The notes: generated by a model not told the origin, from the sequence alone. DNA of 64,000 nt from an uncultured Prevotellaceae bacterium (GCA_900314715.1 OMWI01000020.1:25793-89792), one strand, 5' to 3'. Positions 8,798 to 18,295 are shown, numbered from the stretch's first letter. Numbers and translations: made by a program.

Positions 8798-8929
8798 GAA
8801 ACCATAGCTTTATTTGCTACAAACCATTGATTTGTGCGCCACAAACGAATAGTCTACAGCAAACAAAGCTATGTTTTACACCGTCTAAAGCTATGGTTTA
8901 TGCATTCCAAATGACGTGTTTCTTACCTC
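8798..8929. repeat. 22-base periodic dyad array 1 (six units)
   Basis: Six consecutive 22-base units start at 8798, 8820, 8842, 8864, 8886 and 8908. Each opens with a dyad-like core of the form YAAA-N7-TTTR (CAAACCATTGATTTG, CAAAGCTATGTTTTA, TAAAGCTATGGTTTA) followed by seven variable bases. AAACCATAGCTTTA at 8799-8812 is the exact reverse complement of 8886-8899. There is no open frame, and the array lies after the tRNA terminator. Confidence 0.75.
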
Positions 8930-9025
8930 AATCTTCCATTTACTAAGCGAGTAATAACTACCGCCTAACCATCTAAATGATGCATTAAATAGTGTTAGCA
9001 TTTTTTCTGTAAAACATGAAATATG

Positions 9026-9275
9026 TTGTTTTTTCCAAGACCTCCCGTATTTTCAGATAAATACATTATTATCAAAGAGTTAGTTTTTTCAAGACCTCAC
9101 CTAACACCTCCCGTAAGACCTCCCATAGACCTCACCTAAGACCTCCCGTCGGTGATTGTGTAAGTTCGCACAAAAGTGTTCGATGAAGCAATACTCTAAC
9201 ACACTTGGAATGAGCGAGCGGAAAGAGAATCAATCGAAAATCAGGTCGGCAAGACGGGAGGTGTTAGGTTATGTA
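9026..9275. repeat. 12-base repeat cluster (AAGACCTCCCGT type) with an inverted copy
   Basis: From 9091 to about 9149 variants of AAGACCTCCCGT and AAGACCTCACCT follow each other with an 11-12-base step; another copy lies at 9038-9049. Both copies that follow a T-run share GTTTTTTC(C)AAGACCTC. Near 9254 the reverse complement ACGGGAGGTGTTAGGT appears, matching ACCTAACACCTCCCGT at 9099-9114. The rest of 8930-9355 holds no gene that I can see. Confidence 0.65.
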
Positions 9276-9355
9276 TAGATTACCACAAGAACTATGAAGA
9301 ATAAGAAATAAATAAGAATCCAATACATACTGCTCATAGATTTAATCTTGTCTGT

Positions 9356-10159
9356 TTACTTCACGGGATGTTTCTTCATGAAATCTTTCTTGATATCTTC
9401 TCCAAATGATTGAGGACCGATGGCTCCTCCGCCATACATCAATAATACTTTATCGGTATATGGAATGAACATAGGGTCTTCAAAATATTCCTTTTTCTCC
9501 TCTGCATTCAAGGGCCGATTGTAAATACGATAGGAATACATACCCATATCTACTCTTCGGAAACCGATGTCAACGTAATCGGAAAGACGAGGGTTAATTT
9601 CTATAGAGATGCAACCCAGTTTTTTCAACTTCCGTTGGATATTTTGGAGTTCCTCATGATTCAACCCAACGACTTGCATCAATGAGTCGATTCTATCCTC
9701 AGAACGAACGTCCCAATTATATGAACAGATGGAATCATTTTTCCCCATTGCATGGAATATCGATATCTTTCCATGCTCGAACTCAAGTTGCATTTGCGCC
9801 CCTTTGTCAAGGCTTTGGCTTGTGTAATCTATCAAGTCCTGTAATCCTGACTTGTTCTCGTCATAATGCTCTACCATGATATCAGGATTGCATATTGTGC
9901 CGAACCTTGTGGGCGAGAGAAAATATGCTCCAATCAATAGGATGATAGCACATCCCCAAACCAAATATATCTTCCACAGATGACCTTTTTTCCAAAAAGA
10001 ACGCAGAAACACGATGATTGCCCAAACTATCAATGGGATAACAAACCACCAACCAAAAACGAGAAGCATATCGGCCATAAATGAGTCGTCTATCATTAAC
10101 CAGACGAACCAACTTGCAAAGCACATTGGAATTAGGTTGATGTGTTTTTTGATGAACAT
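9356..10159 (-). CDS. Unrecognised membrane protein
   Basis: I do not recognise this protein. From the ATG at 10159 it has 267 residues. It carries three hydrophobic segments in the first third (LIPMCFASWFVWLMI, VFGWWFVIPLIVWAIIVFL, IYLVWGCAIILLIGAYFL), then a soluble, charged region ending MKKHPVK; no lipobox or catalytic motif is visible. An earlier ATG at 10195 would add MGEVRPTLEDFT, but that stretch is a copy of the local GGGAG(A)GGTTAGG-type repeat, so I prefer 10159. The gene stands alone between repeat-rich spacers and could be an accessory gene. Confidence 0.6.
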   Translation of the reverse strand: MFIKKHINLIPMCFASWFVWLMIDDSFMADMLLVFGWWFVIPLIVWAIIVFLRSFWKKGHLWKIYLVWGCAIILLIGAYFLSPTRFGTICNPDIMVEHYDENKSGLQDLIDYTSQSLDKGAQMQLEFEHGKISIFHAMGKNDSICSYNWDVRSEDRIDSLMQVVGLNHEELQNIQRKLKKLGCISIEINPRLSDYVDIGFRRVDMGMYSYRIYNRPLNAEEKKEYFEDPMFIPYTDKVLLMYGGGAIGPQSFGEDIKKDFMKKHPVK

Positions 10160-10263
10160 GGTAAAATCTTCCAAAGTAGGCCTAACCTCTCCCATATCAT
10201 TATTAAATAATCGTTTTGCCTATTAATAACGAAAAATGTATTTCTTTATTATGCTTTTTTGAG

Positions 10264-10395
10264 AGCCATTATAATCCCACCATTTTGAGCTATAAGCCTC
10301 AAAATCCCAAACAATATATTTGGGGGTCATAAACATAGTGTTTGCATCGAACAAATATATCGTTTACGCACCGTAAACATATCGTTTAGGTTTAT
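10264..10395. repeat. 22-base periodic dyad array 2 (four clear, two degenerate units)
   Basis: Clear units start at 10308, 10330, 10352 and 10374 with cores CAAACAATATATTTG, TAAACATAGTGTTTG, CAAATATATCGTTTA and TAAACATATCGTTTA; two weaker units start at 10264 and 10286. The format is the same as at 8798 (15-base dyad plus seven bases). The array ends about 57 bases before the GH31 promoter. Nothing else is visible in 10196-10450. Confidence 0.75.
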
Positions 10396-10451
10396 TAACA
10401 AGAAGATGGCTATTTATTAACAGAATTTCGCACCAATTGGAATCCCGTTTT

Positions 10452-10483
10452 TTTGGTGATTGGGAGAAATAGGCGTAACTTTG
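10452..10483 (+). promoter_or_regulatory. Promoter of the GH31 gene
   Basis: TTTG at 10452-10455, 20 bases, TAACTTTG at 10476-10483. The leader is about 115 bases and includes direct repeats TAATAACATC/TAATAATATC just before the ATG at 10607. Confidence 0.8.
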
Positions 10484-10606
10484 CAAAAAGAAAAAGAAGC
10501 ATGATGTATTCTTTGAAAAATGAATGAAAGAATGTTCATGTCACCTTTTGAAGACACGACCAAATAAAGAGAATAACATCTAATAATATCTAATAACATC
10601 AAGTAT

Positions 10607-13006
10607 ATGAAACGATTATGTTTAGCCTTATTGGCATTCCTTACGGTGATTGCAGGATATGCCCAGCGTGTAAAGATTGAGTTTTTCACGCCCCGTGTGG
10701 TTCACATCGTGAAAAGTCAGAACGACAACTACGCAGGAAAGAAGAGTCTCGTGGTTACGGCTCAAAAGGAAGACGTAGCACTACAGCAACGTGGTAGCAC
10801 CATATCAAGTGGTGAATTGAGTGTCAAACTCGATGAACGAACAGGATGCGTGACGTTTATGACCCCGAAGGGAAGTGTGTTACTTCGAGAGAAAAGCCAT
10901 TCGTTTGATGCTCTTACATCAGGCAACAATGCTGGGAAATGGAAGGTTCGCCAGACCTTTACGCTTGATAAGGACGAGGCCATCTATGGATTGGGCACCA
11001 TCCAAAACGGAAAGATGAATCGCCGTGGTGAACACAAACGTATGGAACAATCGAATTTAGAGGATTTCCAGAATGTCTTGCAGAGCATTAAAGGTTGGGG
11101 AATCTTCTGGGATAACTATTCACCAACCAATTTTGACGACGATGCAGTAGCAGGAATGTCGTTCACGTCAGAGGTAGGTGAAGCCATCGACTACTACTTT
11201 ATGTACGGTGGTTCTGCTGACGGAGTGATTGCCCAGATGCGCCATCTTTCGGGAGACGTTCCGATGTTCCCTCTCTGGACTTACGGTTACTGGCAATCGA
11301 AAGAACGCTATAAGACCGCTCGGGAAACGGAAGGCATCGTTGACAAATATCGTTCGTTGAATGTTCCCTTGGACGGTATCATTCAAGACTGGCAATATTG
11401 GGGTAGCAACTATTTGTGGAATGCCATGGACTTCCTTGCCGAAGACTTTAGCAATGGCAAACAGATGATAAAGAACGTACATGAGAAGCATGCTCATTTC
11501 ATGATTTCTATTTGGGCAAGTTTCGGTCCTCAGACGCAACAATTCCGCGAACTGAATGAGAAAGGTTTGCTGCTGCCTATCGAGACATGGCCTCAGAGTG
11601 GTATCTCGCATGTTTGGCCTCCCGTCATGAAATATCCCTCTGGTGTGAAAGTCTATGATGCTTTCAGTCCAGAAGCTCGAAGCATCTATTGGAAATACCT
11701 GAAGACACTCTACGACTACGGCACTGATGCTTGGTGGATGGACTCTACAGACCCCGACTTCTTCAATCCCAAGGAAAGTGATTATGACCACAAAGTGTAT
11801 GGAGGCACATGGCGCTCGCAACGTAATGCCTTCCCATTAGAGACCGTTCGAGGTATCTATCAAGCACAACGCAAGGACGACAGAGGCAAACGTATCTTTA
11901 TCATGACGCGAAGCAGTTTTGCCGGTCAGCAACATTATGGTTCTAACATGTGGAGTGGCGACGTGAACTCGTCATGGGATATGCTACGCAAGCAGATACC
12001 AGCAGGATTGAGTTTCACTTTAACGGGCAACCCCAATTTCAACACCGACATTGGTGGTTTCTTCTGCGGTTCGTATAACACCCGTGGAGGTGGTTCTGCA
12101 CCCAAGAATCCACAATTCCAAGAACTCTATATTCGTTGGATGCAATACGGATTGTTCTGCCCTGTCTTCCGCAGTCATGGTGCCGATGCTCCACGTGAGA
12201 TATGGCAATTTGGCGAGAAAGGACAACCCGTTTACGACATCATCGAAAAGATGATTCGCCTGCGCTATCGACTTATACCTTATTTATATAGTACCGCTTG
12301 GCAAGTGACGAGCAACAACGACAGCTATATGCGCCCGTTGTTTGCCGACTTCGCCCAAGACAAAAAAGTGTGGAACATAAACGATGAGTTCATGTTTGGT
12401 CGTAGCATTCTTGCTGCACCCATTGTAGACCCACAATATACAGAGGAGAAAATCATCCGCACCAATGCGATGACTGGTTGGGACCGTCAGAATGCGACAG
12501 ACGATTCTTCTGCAAAGAGCATCGACTTCACCTCCACAAAGAATGCGGTGAAGTATCTGCCGAAGGGAACTTTCTGGTATGATTTCTGGACTGGCGCACG
12601 CTATAAAGGTGGACAAGACGTGAAGTTAACGACCTCGTTAGATATGGTGCCCATGTTCGTGCGTGCTGGTAGTATCTTACCTCTAGGCCCTGAGATGCAA
12701 TATGTAGGCGAGAAATCATGGGATAATCTCGAAATGCGCATCTATCCTGGTGCAGATGGCTCTTTCACGCTCTATGAAGACGAGGGTGATGGTTACAATT
12801 ACGAAAAGGGTGTTTATGCTACGATAGACTTCAAATGGAACGACCGTCGTCAGACGCTGACCATCAGCGAACCAAAAGGCAACTACCCTGGTATGTTAAC
12901 TCAAAGACGCTTCACCATCGTCTTGCCTGACGGTCAGCAAAGTACTATTGAATACAAAGGCCAACCTTGCGAAGTGACATTCAAACCTCTTGCATACAAA
13001 AAATAA
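10607..13006 (+). CDS. Secreted glycoside hydrolase family 31 enzyme (alpha-xylosidase / alpha-glucosidase type)
   Basis: The signal peptide is MKRLCLALLAFLTVIAGYAQ. An N-terminal galactose-mutarotase-like domain (about 25-200) precedes a (beta/alpha)8 barrel. The catalytic nucleophile Asp is in DAWWMDSTDPDF near residue 378, and the acid/base Asp is in WSGDVNSSWDML near 450. GNPNFNTDIGGFF and FRSHGADAPREIW are further conserved GH31 strings. C-terminal beta-sandwich domains follow (YPGADGSFTLYEDEGDGYNYE). At 799 residues it is a typical Bacteroidota secreted GH31. The neighbouring esterase and GH3 genes make xyloglucan or xylan oligosaccharides the likely substrate, by inference. The esterase gene follows after 18 bases. 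Confidence 0.88.
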   Translation: MKRLCLALLAFLTVIAGYAQRVKIEFFTPRVVHIVKSQNDNYAGKKSLVVTAQKEDVALQQRGSTISSGELSVKLDERTGCVTFMTPKGSVLLREKSHSFDALTSGNNAGKWKVRQTFTLDKDEAIYGLGTIQNGKMNRRGEHKRMEQSNLEDFQNVLQSIKGWGIFWDNYSPTNFDDDAVAGMSFTSEVGEAIDYYFMYGGSADGVIAQMRHLSGDVPMFPLWTYGYWQSKERYKTARETEGIVDKYRSLNVPLDGIIQDWQYWGSNYLWNAMDFLAEDFSNGKQMIKNVHEKHAHFMISIWASFGPQTQQFRELNEKGLLLPIETWPQSGISHVWPPVMKYPSGVKVYDAFSPEARSIYWKYLKTLYDYGTDAWWMDSTDPDFFNPKESDYDHKVYGGTWRSQRNAFPLETVRGIYQAQRKDDRGKRIFIMTRSSFAGQQHYGSNMWSGDVNSSWDMLRKQIPAGLSFTLTGNPNFNTDIGGFFCGSYNTRGGGSAPKNPQFQELYIRWMQYGLFCPVFRSHGADAPREIWQFGEKGQPVYDIIEKMIRLRYRLIPYLYSTAWQVTSNNDSYMRPLFADFAQDKKVWNINDEFMFGRSILAAPIVDPQYTEEKIIRTNAMTGWDRQNATDDSSAKSIDFTSTKNAVKYLPKGTFWYDFWTGARYKGGQDVKLTTSLDMVPMFVRAGSILPLGPEMQYVGEKSWDNLEMRIYPGADGSFTLYEDEGDGYNYEKGVYATIDFKWNDRRQTLTISEPKGNYPGMLTQRRFTIVLPDGQQSTIEYKGQPCEVTFKPLAYKK

Positions 13007-13024
13007 CAACAAAACGATACCATC

Positions 13025-14467
13025 ATGAAAAATAAGTTGTTAATAGTTCTGTTGCTCATCGTTTCTTTGGTGCAGGCACAGACGGCGAGAAAGTTTACGC
13101 TCGACTTGACCGATGACGGGAAAGCGCAGATGGTTTGTTTCCTCCCCACTACTCCCTCTGGTAAGGCTATAGTTGGAGTGCCTGGAGGTGGCTACTCGGT
13201 TCTATCAAATACTCATGAAGGTTATTTGGCTTCAGAATGGCTTAACGACCAAGGCATTGCCTATTTCGTTGTGAATTATCGTCTACCCTATGGCGACAGG
13301 ACTTTGCCGATGGGCGACGTGGAAAAAGGAATCCGTATCGTGCGCGACTCAGCAACGGTGTGGGGCATCAATCCACACGATGTGGGTATCATGGGATTCT
13401 CAGCTGGCGGTCATTTGGCATCTGTCATTTCCACACATGCCGACTTTGCTGTACGCCCAGACTTCACAATTCTGTTTTATCCTGTGATTTCCATGGACGA
13501 GCGCGTAACACATAAATGGTCGTGTCGCAATTTCCTTGGTGAAGAAGGCCAAAAGAATCCCGCATTGGTTCGTGAATTCTCTACTGATAAGGCCGTGCGT
13601 CGCCACCTTACTCCCCCTGCCATTATCATCATGGCAAACGATGACCGTCTGGTACCTCCTGTTACTAATGGCGTGGCTTACTATTCGGCCATGCGCAATG
13701 TAGGCAACGAGTGTACCATGTATATCTATCCTACAGGTGATCATGGTTTCGGCTTTGGTACGTGGTTCAAATATCATGACCAAATGCTTACCGACCTTGG
13801 CAATTGGTTGAAGGCACGAAAGACTCCCAAGCCAGATGCCGTGAAGGTGGCTTGTATCGGCAATAGCATTACCGACGGTCATGGTATCGACGTGGCCACA
13901 CAATTCGGGTATCCTGCTTTGTTGCAACAGATGTTGGGTGATAATTATTGGGTGAAAAACTTTGGTGTGAGCGCACGTACCATGCTCAACAAGGGTGATA
14001 ATCCTTATATGAACGAAATGGCATGGAAAGATGCGGTGGCTTTCAATCCTGACATTGTCATCATTAAATTGGGCACCAATGACTCTAAACCCCAGAACTG
14101 GCAATACGGGGCAGAGTTTAAGAACGACCTAAAGCAGATGATTACTACTTTGCGTCCAGACTTGGCACAACCTCAAAAGAAAAAGGGAAAGAAAAGTAAA
14201 AATGTCCAACCTGCTAAGCCTCAGATTATCCTATGTACGCCAATACCAGCTTTTAAGTCAACATGGAATATCAACGATTCCATTATCGCAAACAGCATCA
14301 TTCCCATACAACAGGAAGTGGCTCGCGAATACGGACTTCAAGTAATCGACTTACATACGCTCTTTGCCGACAAGTCTGATTTTGTTCAATCTGATGGCAT
14401 TCATCCTAACGAAAAAGGCGTGAAGCGCATGGCTGAAATCATCGCCGAAACATTGAAAAAAGAATAG
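13025..14467 (+). CDS. Two-domain secreted carbohydrate esterase: alpha/beta hydrolase plus SGNH hydrolase
   Basis: After a signal peptide (to about LVQAQ), residues 20-270 are an alpha/beta hydrolase with oxyanion loop GVPGGGYSVL, nucleophile elbow GFSAGGH near 125 and a His in GDHGFGFG. Residues about 275-480 are an SGNH/GDSL hydrolase: block I CIGNSITDGHG (Ser near 280), block III KLGTNDSK, and block V DGIHPNEKG with the Asp-His pair near 456. Both catalytic sets look complete, so the protein should remove two kinds of ester groups (such as acetyl groups) from hemicellulose. A lysine-rich linker KKKGKKSKN lies within the second domain. It is translationally close to GH31 and ends at a perfect 18-bp hairpin. 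Confidence 0.88.
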   Translation: MKNKLLIVLLLIVSLVQAQTARKFTLDLTDDGKAQMVCFLPTTPSGKAIVGVPGGGYSVLSNTHEGYLASEWLNDQGIAYFVVNYRLPYGDRTLPMGDVEKGIRIVRDSATVWGINPHDVGIMGFSAGGHLASVISTHADFAVRPDFTILFYPVISMDERVTHKWSCRNFLGEEGQKNPALVREFSTDKAVRRHLTPPAIIIMANDDRLVPPVTNGVAYYSAMRNVGNECTMYIYPTGDHGFGFGTWFKYHDQMLTDLGNWLKARKTPKPDAVKVACIGNSITDGHGIDVATQFGYPALLQQMLGDNYWVKNFGVSARTMLNKGDNPYMNEMAWKDAVAFNPDIVIIKLGTNDSKPQNWQYGAEFKNDLKQMITTLRPDLAQPQKKKGKKSKNVQPAKPQIILCTPIPAFKSTWNINDSIIANSIIPIQQEVAREYGLQVIDLHTLFADKSDFVQSDGIHPNEKGVKRMAEIIAETLKKE

Positions 14468-14515
14468 GATGAGCATGTTTGTTGCTTATTAGTTGGTGAA
14501 AGCCAAGACATAAAT

Positions 14516-14558
14516 AATTGAACCCCAGAAGTTTTTTTCCAACTTCTGGGGTTCAATT
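14516..14558. terminator. Bidirectional terminator between esterase and flavodoxin genes
   Basis: AATTGAACCCCAGAAGTT (14516-14533) pairs perfectly with AACTTCTGGGGTTCAATT (14541-14558). The loop is TTTTTCC, with A/T-rich flanks on both sides. The genes on either side converge. Confidence 0.9.
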
Positions 14559-14574
14559 TATTATGATATACTCT

Positions 14575-15375
14575 TTATCGAACGACCTGCGTGAATTCAG
14601 GCTTGGCATTTGGTTCGTTGCTGACGGTCACGTAGATGGTAGAGGTAGCTTCCTTCCCATCAAATCCACGACTCTTAACGGTGAATTGATAATCGGTACC
14701 ATCGGGAGTAAGACGCTTGCCTACGGTTGACGGAGTGCCTAAAGGGAATTGATAGCTGGAACAAGCAGCATCAAAGATAGCCTTTTCTTCATCCGTAACA
14801 GGTTGCTGAGGTGAGTAATCGGGCAACTTAACAACAGTACCTTTCTTGTAACCATTCTCTTTCAAGAACCTGTCGAGTTCCTTTTCTGCGGCTTTCACTC
14901 TTGCCGTGCGCACTCCATAACCCGTAAGGATTTTTGCTTGAGGCAAGGCTTTCTTCAAGTCTTCAGTAGAAGTCTTTAAGCCTCCACTACCGAAGGTACA
15001 GAATGGGACGATGGTCTTGCCAGCGAAGTTATATTCTTTGACAAGGGTTGCAATAGGCATGGCGTATGTTCCAAACCAAATAGGATAACCGAGGAAAATG
15101 ATGTCGTAATTGGCTATCTTCGACTTGAGAGGTTTGAGGTCGGGTGTTTTTCCGTCTTGTCTTTCTTTTTGACTACGTTGAATGGTCTCTTGGAAGTTCC
15201 CAGAATAAGGTTGTACAGCCTCAATACTCTCGATGTCGGCATTGAGTTGCTTTTGTAATTCCTGCGCTACAGTCTTGGTTGTACCTGTTTCTGAAAAATA
15301 AAGCACAAGGCTTTTCTGTGCAAAACTCGTTGCAAAGGATGCAATGAATGCAATTGATAATAATAGTCTATTCAT
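14575..15375 (-). CDS. Exported flavodoxin-fold protein with extra C-terminal domain
   Basis: A clear signal peptide (MNRLLLSIAFIASFATSFAQ) is followed by a flavodoxin domain: the FMN phosphate loop is YFSETGTTKTVAQ near residue 28, and FLGYPIWFGTYAMP and FCTFGSGGL are the flavin-contact loops. Residues about 180-266 form an extra beta-rich domain (LPDYSPQQPVTDEEK onward). An exported flavodoxin is unusual because flavodoxins are normally cytosolic electron carriers; Bacteroidota have a family of such secreted versions of unknown role. It is transcribed towards the esterase gene. Confidence 0.75.
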   Translation of the reverse strand: MNRLLLSIAFIASFATSFAQKSLVLYFSETGTTKTVAQELQKQLNADIESIEAVQPYSGNFQETIQRSQKERQDGKTPDLKPLKSKIANYDIIFLGYPIWFGTYAMPIATLVKEYNFAGKTIVPFCTFGSGGLKTSTEDLKKALPQAKILTGYGVRTARVKAAEKELDRFLKENGYKKGTVVKLPDYSPQQPVTDEEKAIFDAACSSYQFPLGTPSTVGKRLTPDGTDYQFTVKSRGFDGKEATSTIYVTVSNEPNAKPEFTQVVR

Positions 15376-15453
15376 AAGTTATTTATTTTTATATCATATA
15401 TTTTCACCATAATTGGTCATAACATATTTACTAAAGTATTGTAATTATGATTG

Positions 15454-15461
15454 CAAATTTA
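15454..15461 (-). promoter_or_regulatory. Possible -7 box of the flavodoxin gene
   Basis: The minus strand reads TAAATTTG, about 80 bases before the start codon. A TTTG at the usual distance is not seen. Confidence 0.4.
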
Positions 15462-15483
15462 CAAATAATTGGGTAAAAAATCG

Positions 15484-15491
15484 TACTTTTG
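15484..15491 (+). promoter_or_regulatory. Possible -7 box of the GH3 gene
   Basis: TACTTTTG matches TAnnTTTG and would give a leader of about 125 bases before the ATG at 15622. No good -33 box. Confidence 0.45.
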
Positions 15492-15621
15492 TAAGTCGTT
15501 TTAATAGTTTTTTATGATAAACCCGATAATTGAATCCTACAAGACATTTCTGGCTTAAAAGAGCCATGATAAACATCAAACGTTTTAAAGACATCAAATT
15601 CACATAAATAGATTCTATATC

Positions 15622-18192
15622 ATGAAAAAAACATTGATTATTGTGCTGACTCTATTTGCCTCATTAACGGGCACGGCACAGGAGTTTCCTTATCAGAATC
15701 CGAATCTGACTGCACGCGAACGTGCGGAAGATCTTTGTAAACGACTGACCATCGAAGAAAAGGCTATGTTAATGCTCGATGAGAGTCCTGCCATTCCCCG
15801 ACTTGGCATTAAGAAATTCTTTTGGTGGAGCGAGGCTTTGCATGGTGCAGCCAACATGGATAATGTAACTGTCTTTCCAGAACCAATAGCTATGGCATCA
15901 TCATGGAACCCTACTCTTTTGTATCAAGTATTCGATGCAGCCAGCACAGAGTTTCGCGCTCAATACAATGAGCGAATGTATCGCGGTTCTGGACAAGACG
16001 AGAAGTTTCATAGTCTCTCCGTTTGGACTCCCAATGTAAATATTTTCCGTGATCCTCGTTGGGGACGTGGACAAGAGACATACGGTGAAGACCCATACCT
16101 CACATCCGTGATGGGAACAGCGGTGGTGAAAGGTCTGCAAGGACCAGAAGATGCGAAATACCGTAAGCTTTGGGCATGTGCCAAGCACTATGCCGTACAT
16201 AGCGGTCCTGAGTACACTCGTCATAGTGCCAACCTCAACAACATATCAACACGTGATTTCTGGGAGACGTATATGCCAGCATTCAAGACATTGGTTCAAG
16301 ACGCGAAAGTACGTGAGGTGATGTGTGCCTATCAACGTCTTGATGACGACCCATGTTGTGGTTCCCAACGACTCTTGCAAACCATTCTCCGCGATGAATG
16401 GGGATTCAAGTACCTTGTGGTTAGTGACTGTGGTGCCGTTTCCGATTTCTACGAATCACACAAGTCTTCATCAGATGCCGTTCATGCTTCAGCCAAAGCC
16501 ACGATTGCTGGAACTGACGTGGAATGTGGTTACGGTTATGCTTATCGCAGCATCCCCGAGGCCGTGAAACGAGGATTGATTACCGAGGCTGAAGTAGACA
16601 AGCACGTCATTCGTCTCTTGGAAGGTCGTTTCGATCTCGGAGAAATGGATGATCCTTCACTTGTGGAATGGTCGAAGATTCCTTATTCTGCCATGGACTC
16701 TAAGGAACACAGACAATTGGCTCTTAAAATGGCACGACAAACTATCGTGTTGTTACAAAACAAGAATAACATTTTGCCCTTGGCGAAAAACAAGGAGCGT
16801 ATTGCCGTTATTGGTCCCAATGCCGACAATGCACCGATGATGTGGGGCAATTACAATGGAATGCCTAATCACACCATTACTATCTTGGATGGAATAAAGG
16901 CTAAGCAGAAGAAAATAGTCTACTATCCTGGTTGTGACCTTACTTACGATAAGGTGATGGATTGTCTGTTTGCCTCACAATGTAGCTTCGAGGGAAAGAA
17001 AGGATTGAAGGGAACATTCTGGAATAATCGTAAAATGGAGGGTAAACCTGTTATTACACAATACTACACTACTCCACTTGCCGTGACCACAGCAGGTATG
17101 CACAACTTTGCACCAGGAGTACAACTCGAAGATTTCTCTGCTAAATATGAAACCGTTTTCACTCCAAAGGAATCTGGAGAGTATGTGGTTAATGTTGAGG
17201 GGTGCGGACATTTCGAACTATTCATCAATGGCGAACAAAAATTCCAACATCATATCTGGCGTACTACGCCCAATCGTGTTCCCATTCAGGCAGAAAAGGG
17301 AAAGAGCTATAATATAGAAGTGCGCTTCTCCCACATCCATACATACAATGCCAACCTTAAAATCAATGTTGCCAAAGAACTTCCCATCAACTACCAAGAA
17401 GTTATCAGTAAACTGAATGGCATAGACAAGGTTATCTTCGTTGGTGGTATTTCTTCTGCTCTCGAAGGTGAGGAAATGCCTGTCAACATCGAAGGATTCA
17501 AAGGAGGCGACCGTACCAATATAGAATTGCCTACCGTGCAACGTGAATTCCTCAAAGCACTCAAGGCAGCAGGTAAGAAAGTAATCTTCGTTAACTGTTC
17601 TGGTTCTGCTATCGCCCTACTTCCAGAGACCGAAAGTTGTGATGCTATCGTGCAAGCATGGTATGCAGGCCAAGAAGGTGGTACTGCCATTGCTGATGTA
17701 CTCTTTGGCGATTACAATCCCAGCGGGAAATTACCCGTAACATTCTATAAGAATACCAATCAGTTGCCTGATTATGAAGACTACTCCATGAAAGGACGCA
17801 CCTATCGTTATATGACCGAGAAGCCGCTTTATCCCTTTGGCTATGGTCTGAGTTACACCACCTTTACCTATGGTGAAGCCCGTCTTGATGGAATGAAACT
17901 CACGGTTCCTGTTACTAATACAGGTTCACGCGATGGTGATGAGATTGTACAAGTCTATCTGAGTCGTCCCAATGATTCAGAAGGCCCTGTACAAACACTC
18001 CGTGCTTTCAAGCGAGTATTCATTCCAAAGGGACAAACCGTTAATGTAACGCTTACGCTTGACGAGAAGTCGTTAGAGTGGTTTGATACGGAAACCAACA
18101 CCATGCGCCCGTTGAAAGGAGCGTACACGATTTACTACGGTGGAACTTCAGATAGACAATATCAGAAGAGTATAACGTTTCCAGGGATTTGA
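15622..18192 (+). CDS. Secreted glycoside hydrolase family 3 enzyme with PA14 insertion (beta-xylosidase / beta-glucosidase type)
   Basis: Signal peptide to about LTGTAQ. GH3 N-terminal barrel: PRWGRGQETYGEDPYL is the family landmark, CAKHYAVHSGPE follows, and the nucleophile Asp is in VVSDCGAVSDFY near residue 268. The C-terminal alpha/beta sandwich begins at IAVIGPNADN near 393. It is interrupted at about 460-585 by a PA14-like domain (GTFWNNRKMEGKPV ... FSHIHTYNANLKI), which in GH3 enzymes shapes the substrate site. A fibronectin-III-like domain (about 745-856) closes the protein. 856 residues is normal for this architecture. Neighbours (GH31, esterase, GH43) point to hemicellulose oligosaccharides, so beta-xylosidase is somewhat more likely than beta-glucosidase. 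Confidence 0.88.
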   Translation: MKKTLIIVLTLFASLTGTAQEFPYQNPNLTARERAEDLCKRLTIEEKAMLMLDESPAIPRLGIKKFFWWSEALHGAANMDNVTVFPEPIAMASSWNPTLLYQVFDAASTEFRAQYNERMYRGSGQDEKFHSLSVWTPNVNIFRDPRWGRGQETYGEDPYLTSVMGTAVVKGLQGPEDAKYRKLWACAKHYAVHSGPEYTRHSANLNNISTRDFWETYMPAFKTLVQDAKVREVMCAYQRLDDDPCCGSQRLLQTILRDEWGFKYLVVSDCGAVSDFYESHKSSSDAVHASAKATIAGTDVECGYGYAYRSIPEAVKRGLITEAEVDKHVIRLLEGRFDLGEMDDPSLVEWSKIPYSAMDSKEHRQLALKMARQTIVLLQNKNNILPLAKNKERIAVIGPNADNAPMMWGNYNGMPNHTITILDGIKAKQKKIVYYPGCDLTYDKVMDCLFASQCSFEGKKGLKGTFWNNRKMEGKPVITQYYTTPLAVTTAGMHNFAPGVQLEDFSAKYETVFTPKESGEYVVNVEGCGHFELFINGEQKFQHHIWRTTPNRVPIQAEKGKSYNIEVRFSHIHTYNANLKINVAKELPINYQEVISKLNGIDKVIFVGGISSALEGEEMPVNIEGFKGGDRTNIELPTVQREFLKALKAAGKKVIFVNCSGSAIALLPETESCDAIVQAWYAGQEGGTAIADVLFGDYNPSGKLPVTFYKNTNQLPDYEDYSMKGRTYRYMTEKPLYPFGYGLSYTTFTYGEARLDGMKLTVPVTNTGSRDGDEIVQVYLSRPNDSEGPVQTLRAFKRVFIPKGQTVNVTLTLDEKSLEWFDTETNTMRPLKGAYTIYYGGTSDRQYQKSITFPGI

Positions 18193-18295
18193 GGCATTAC
18201 TTATTTGAACCTTCAATAAGAGAAGCATTACAACAGCATAAGAAATGGCGGGCATGTGGAAGCCATTTTGCCCGTCTTCTTAGGCCGTTTCTATT

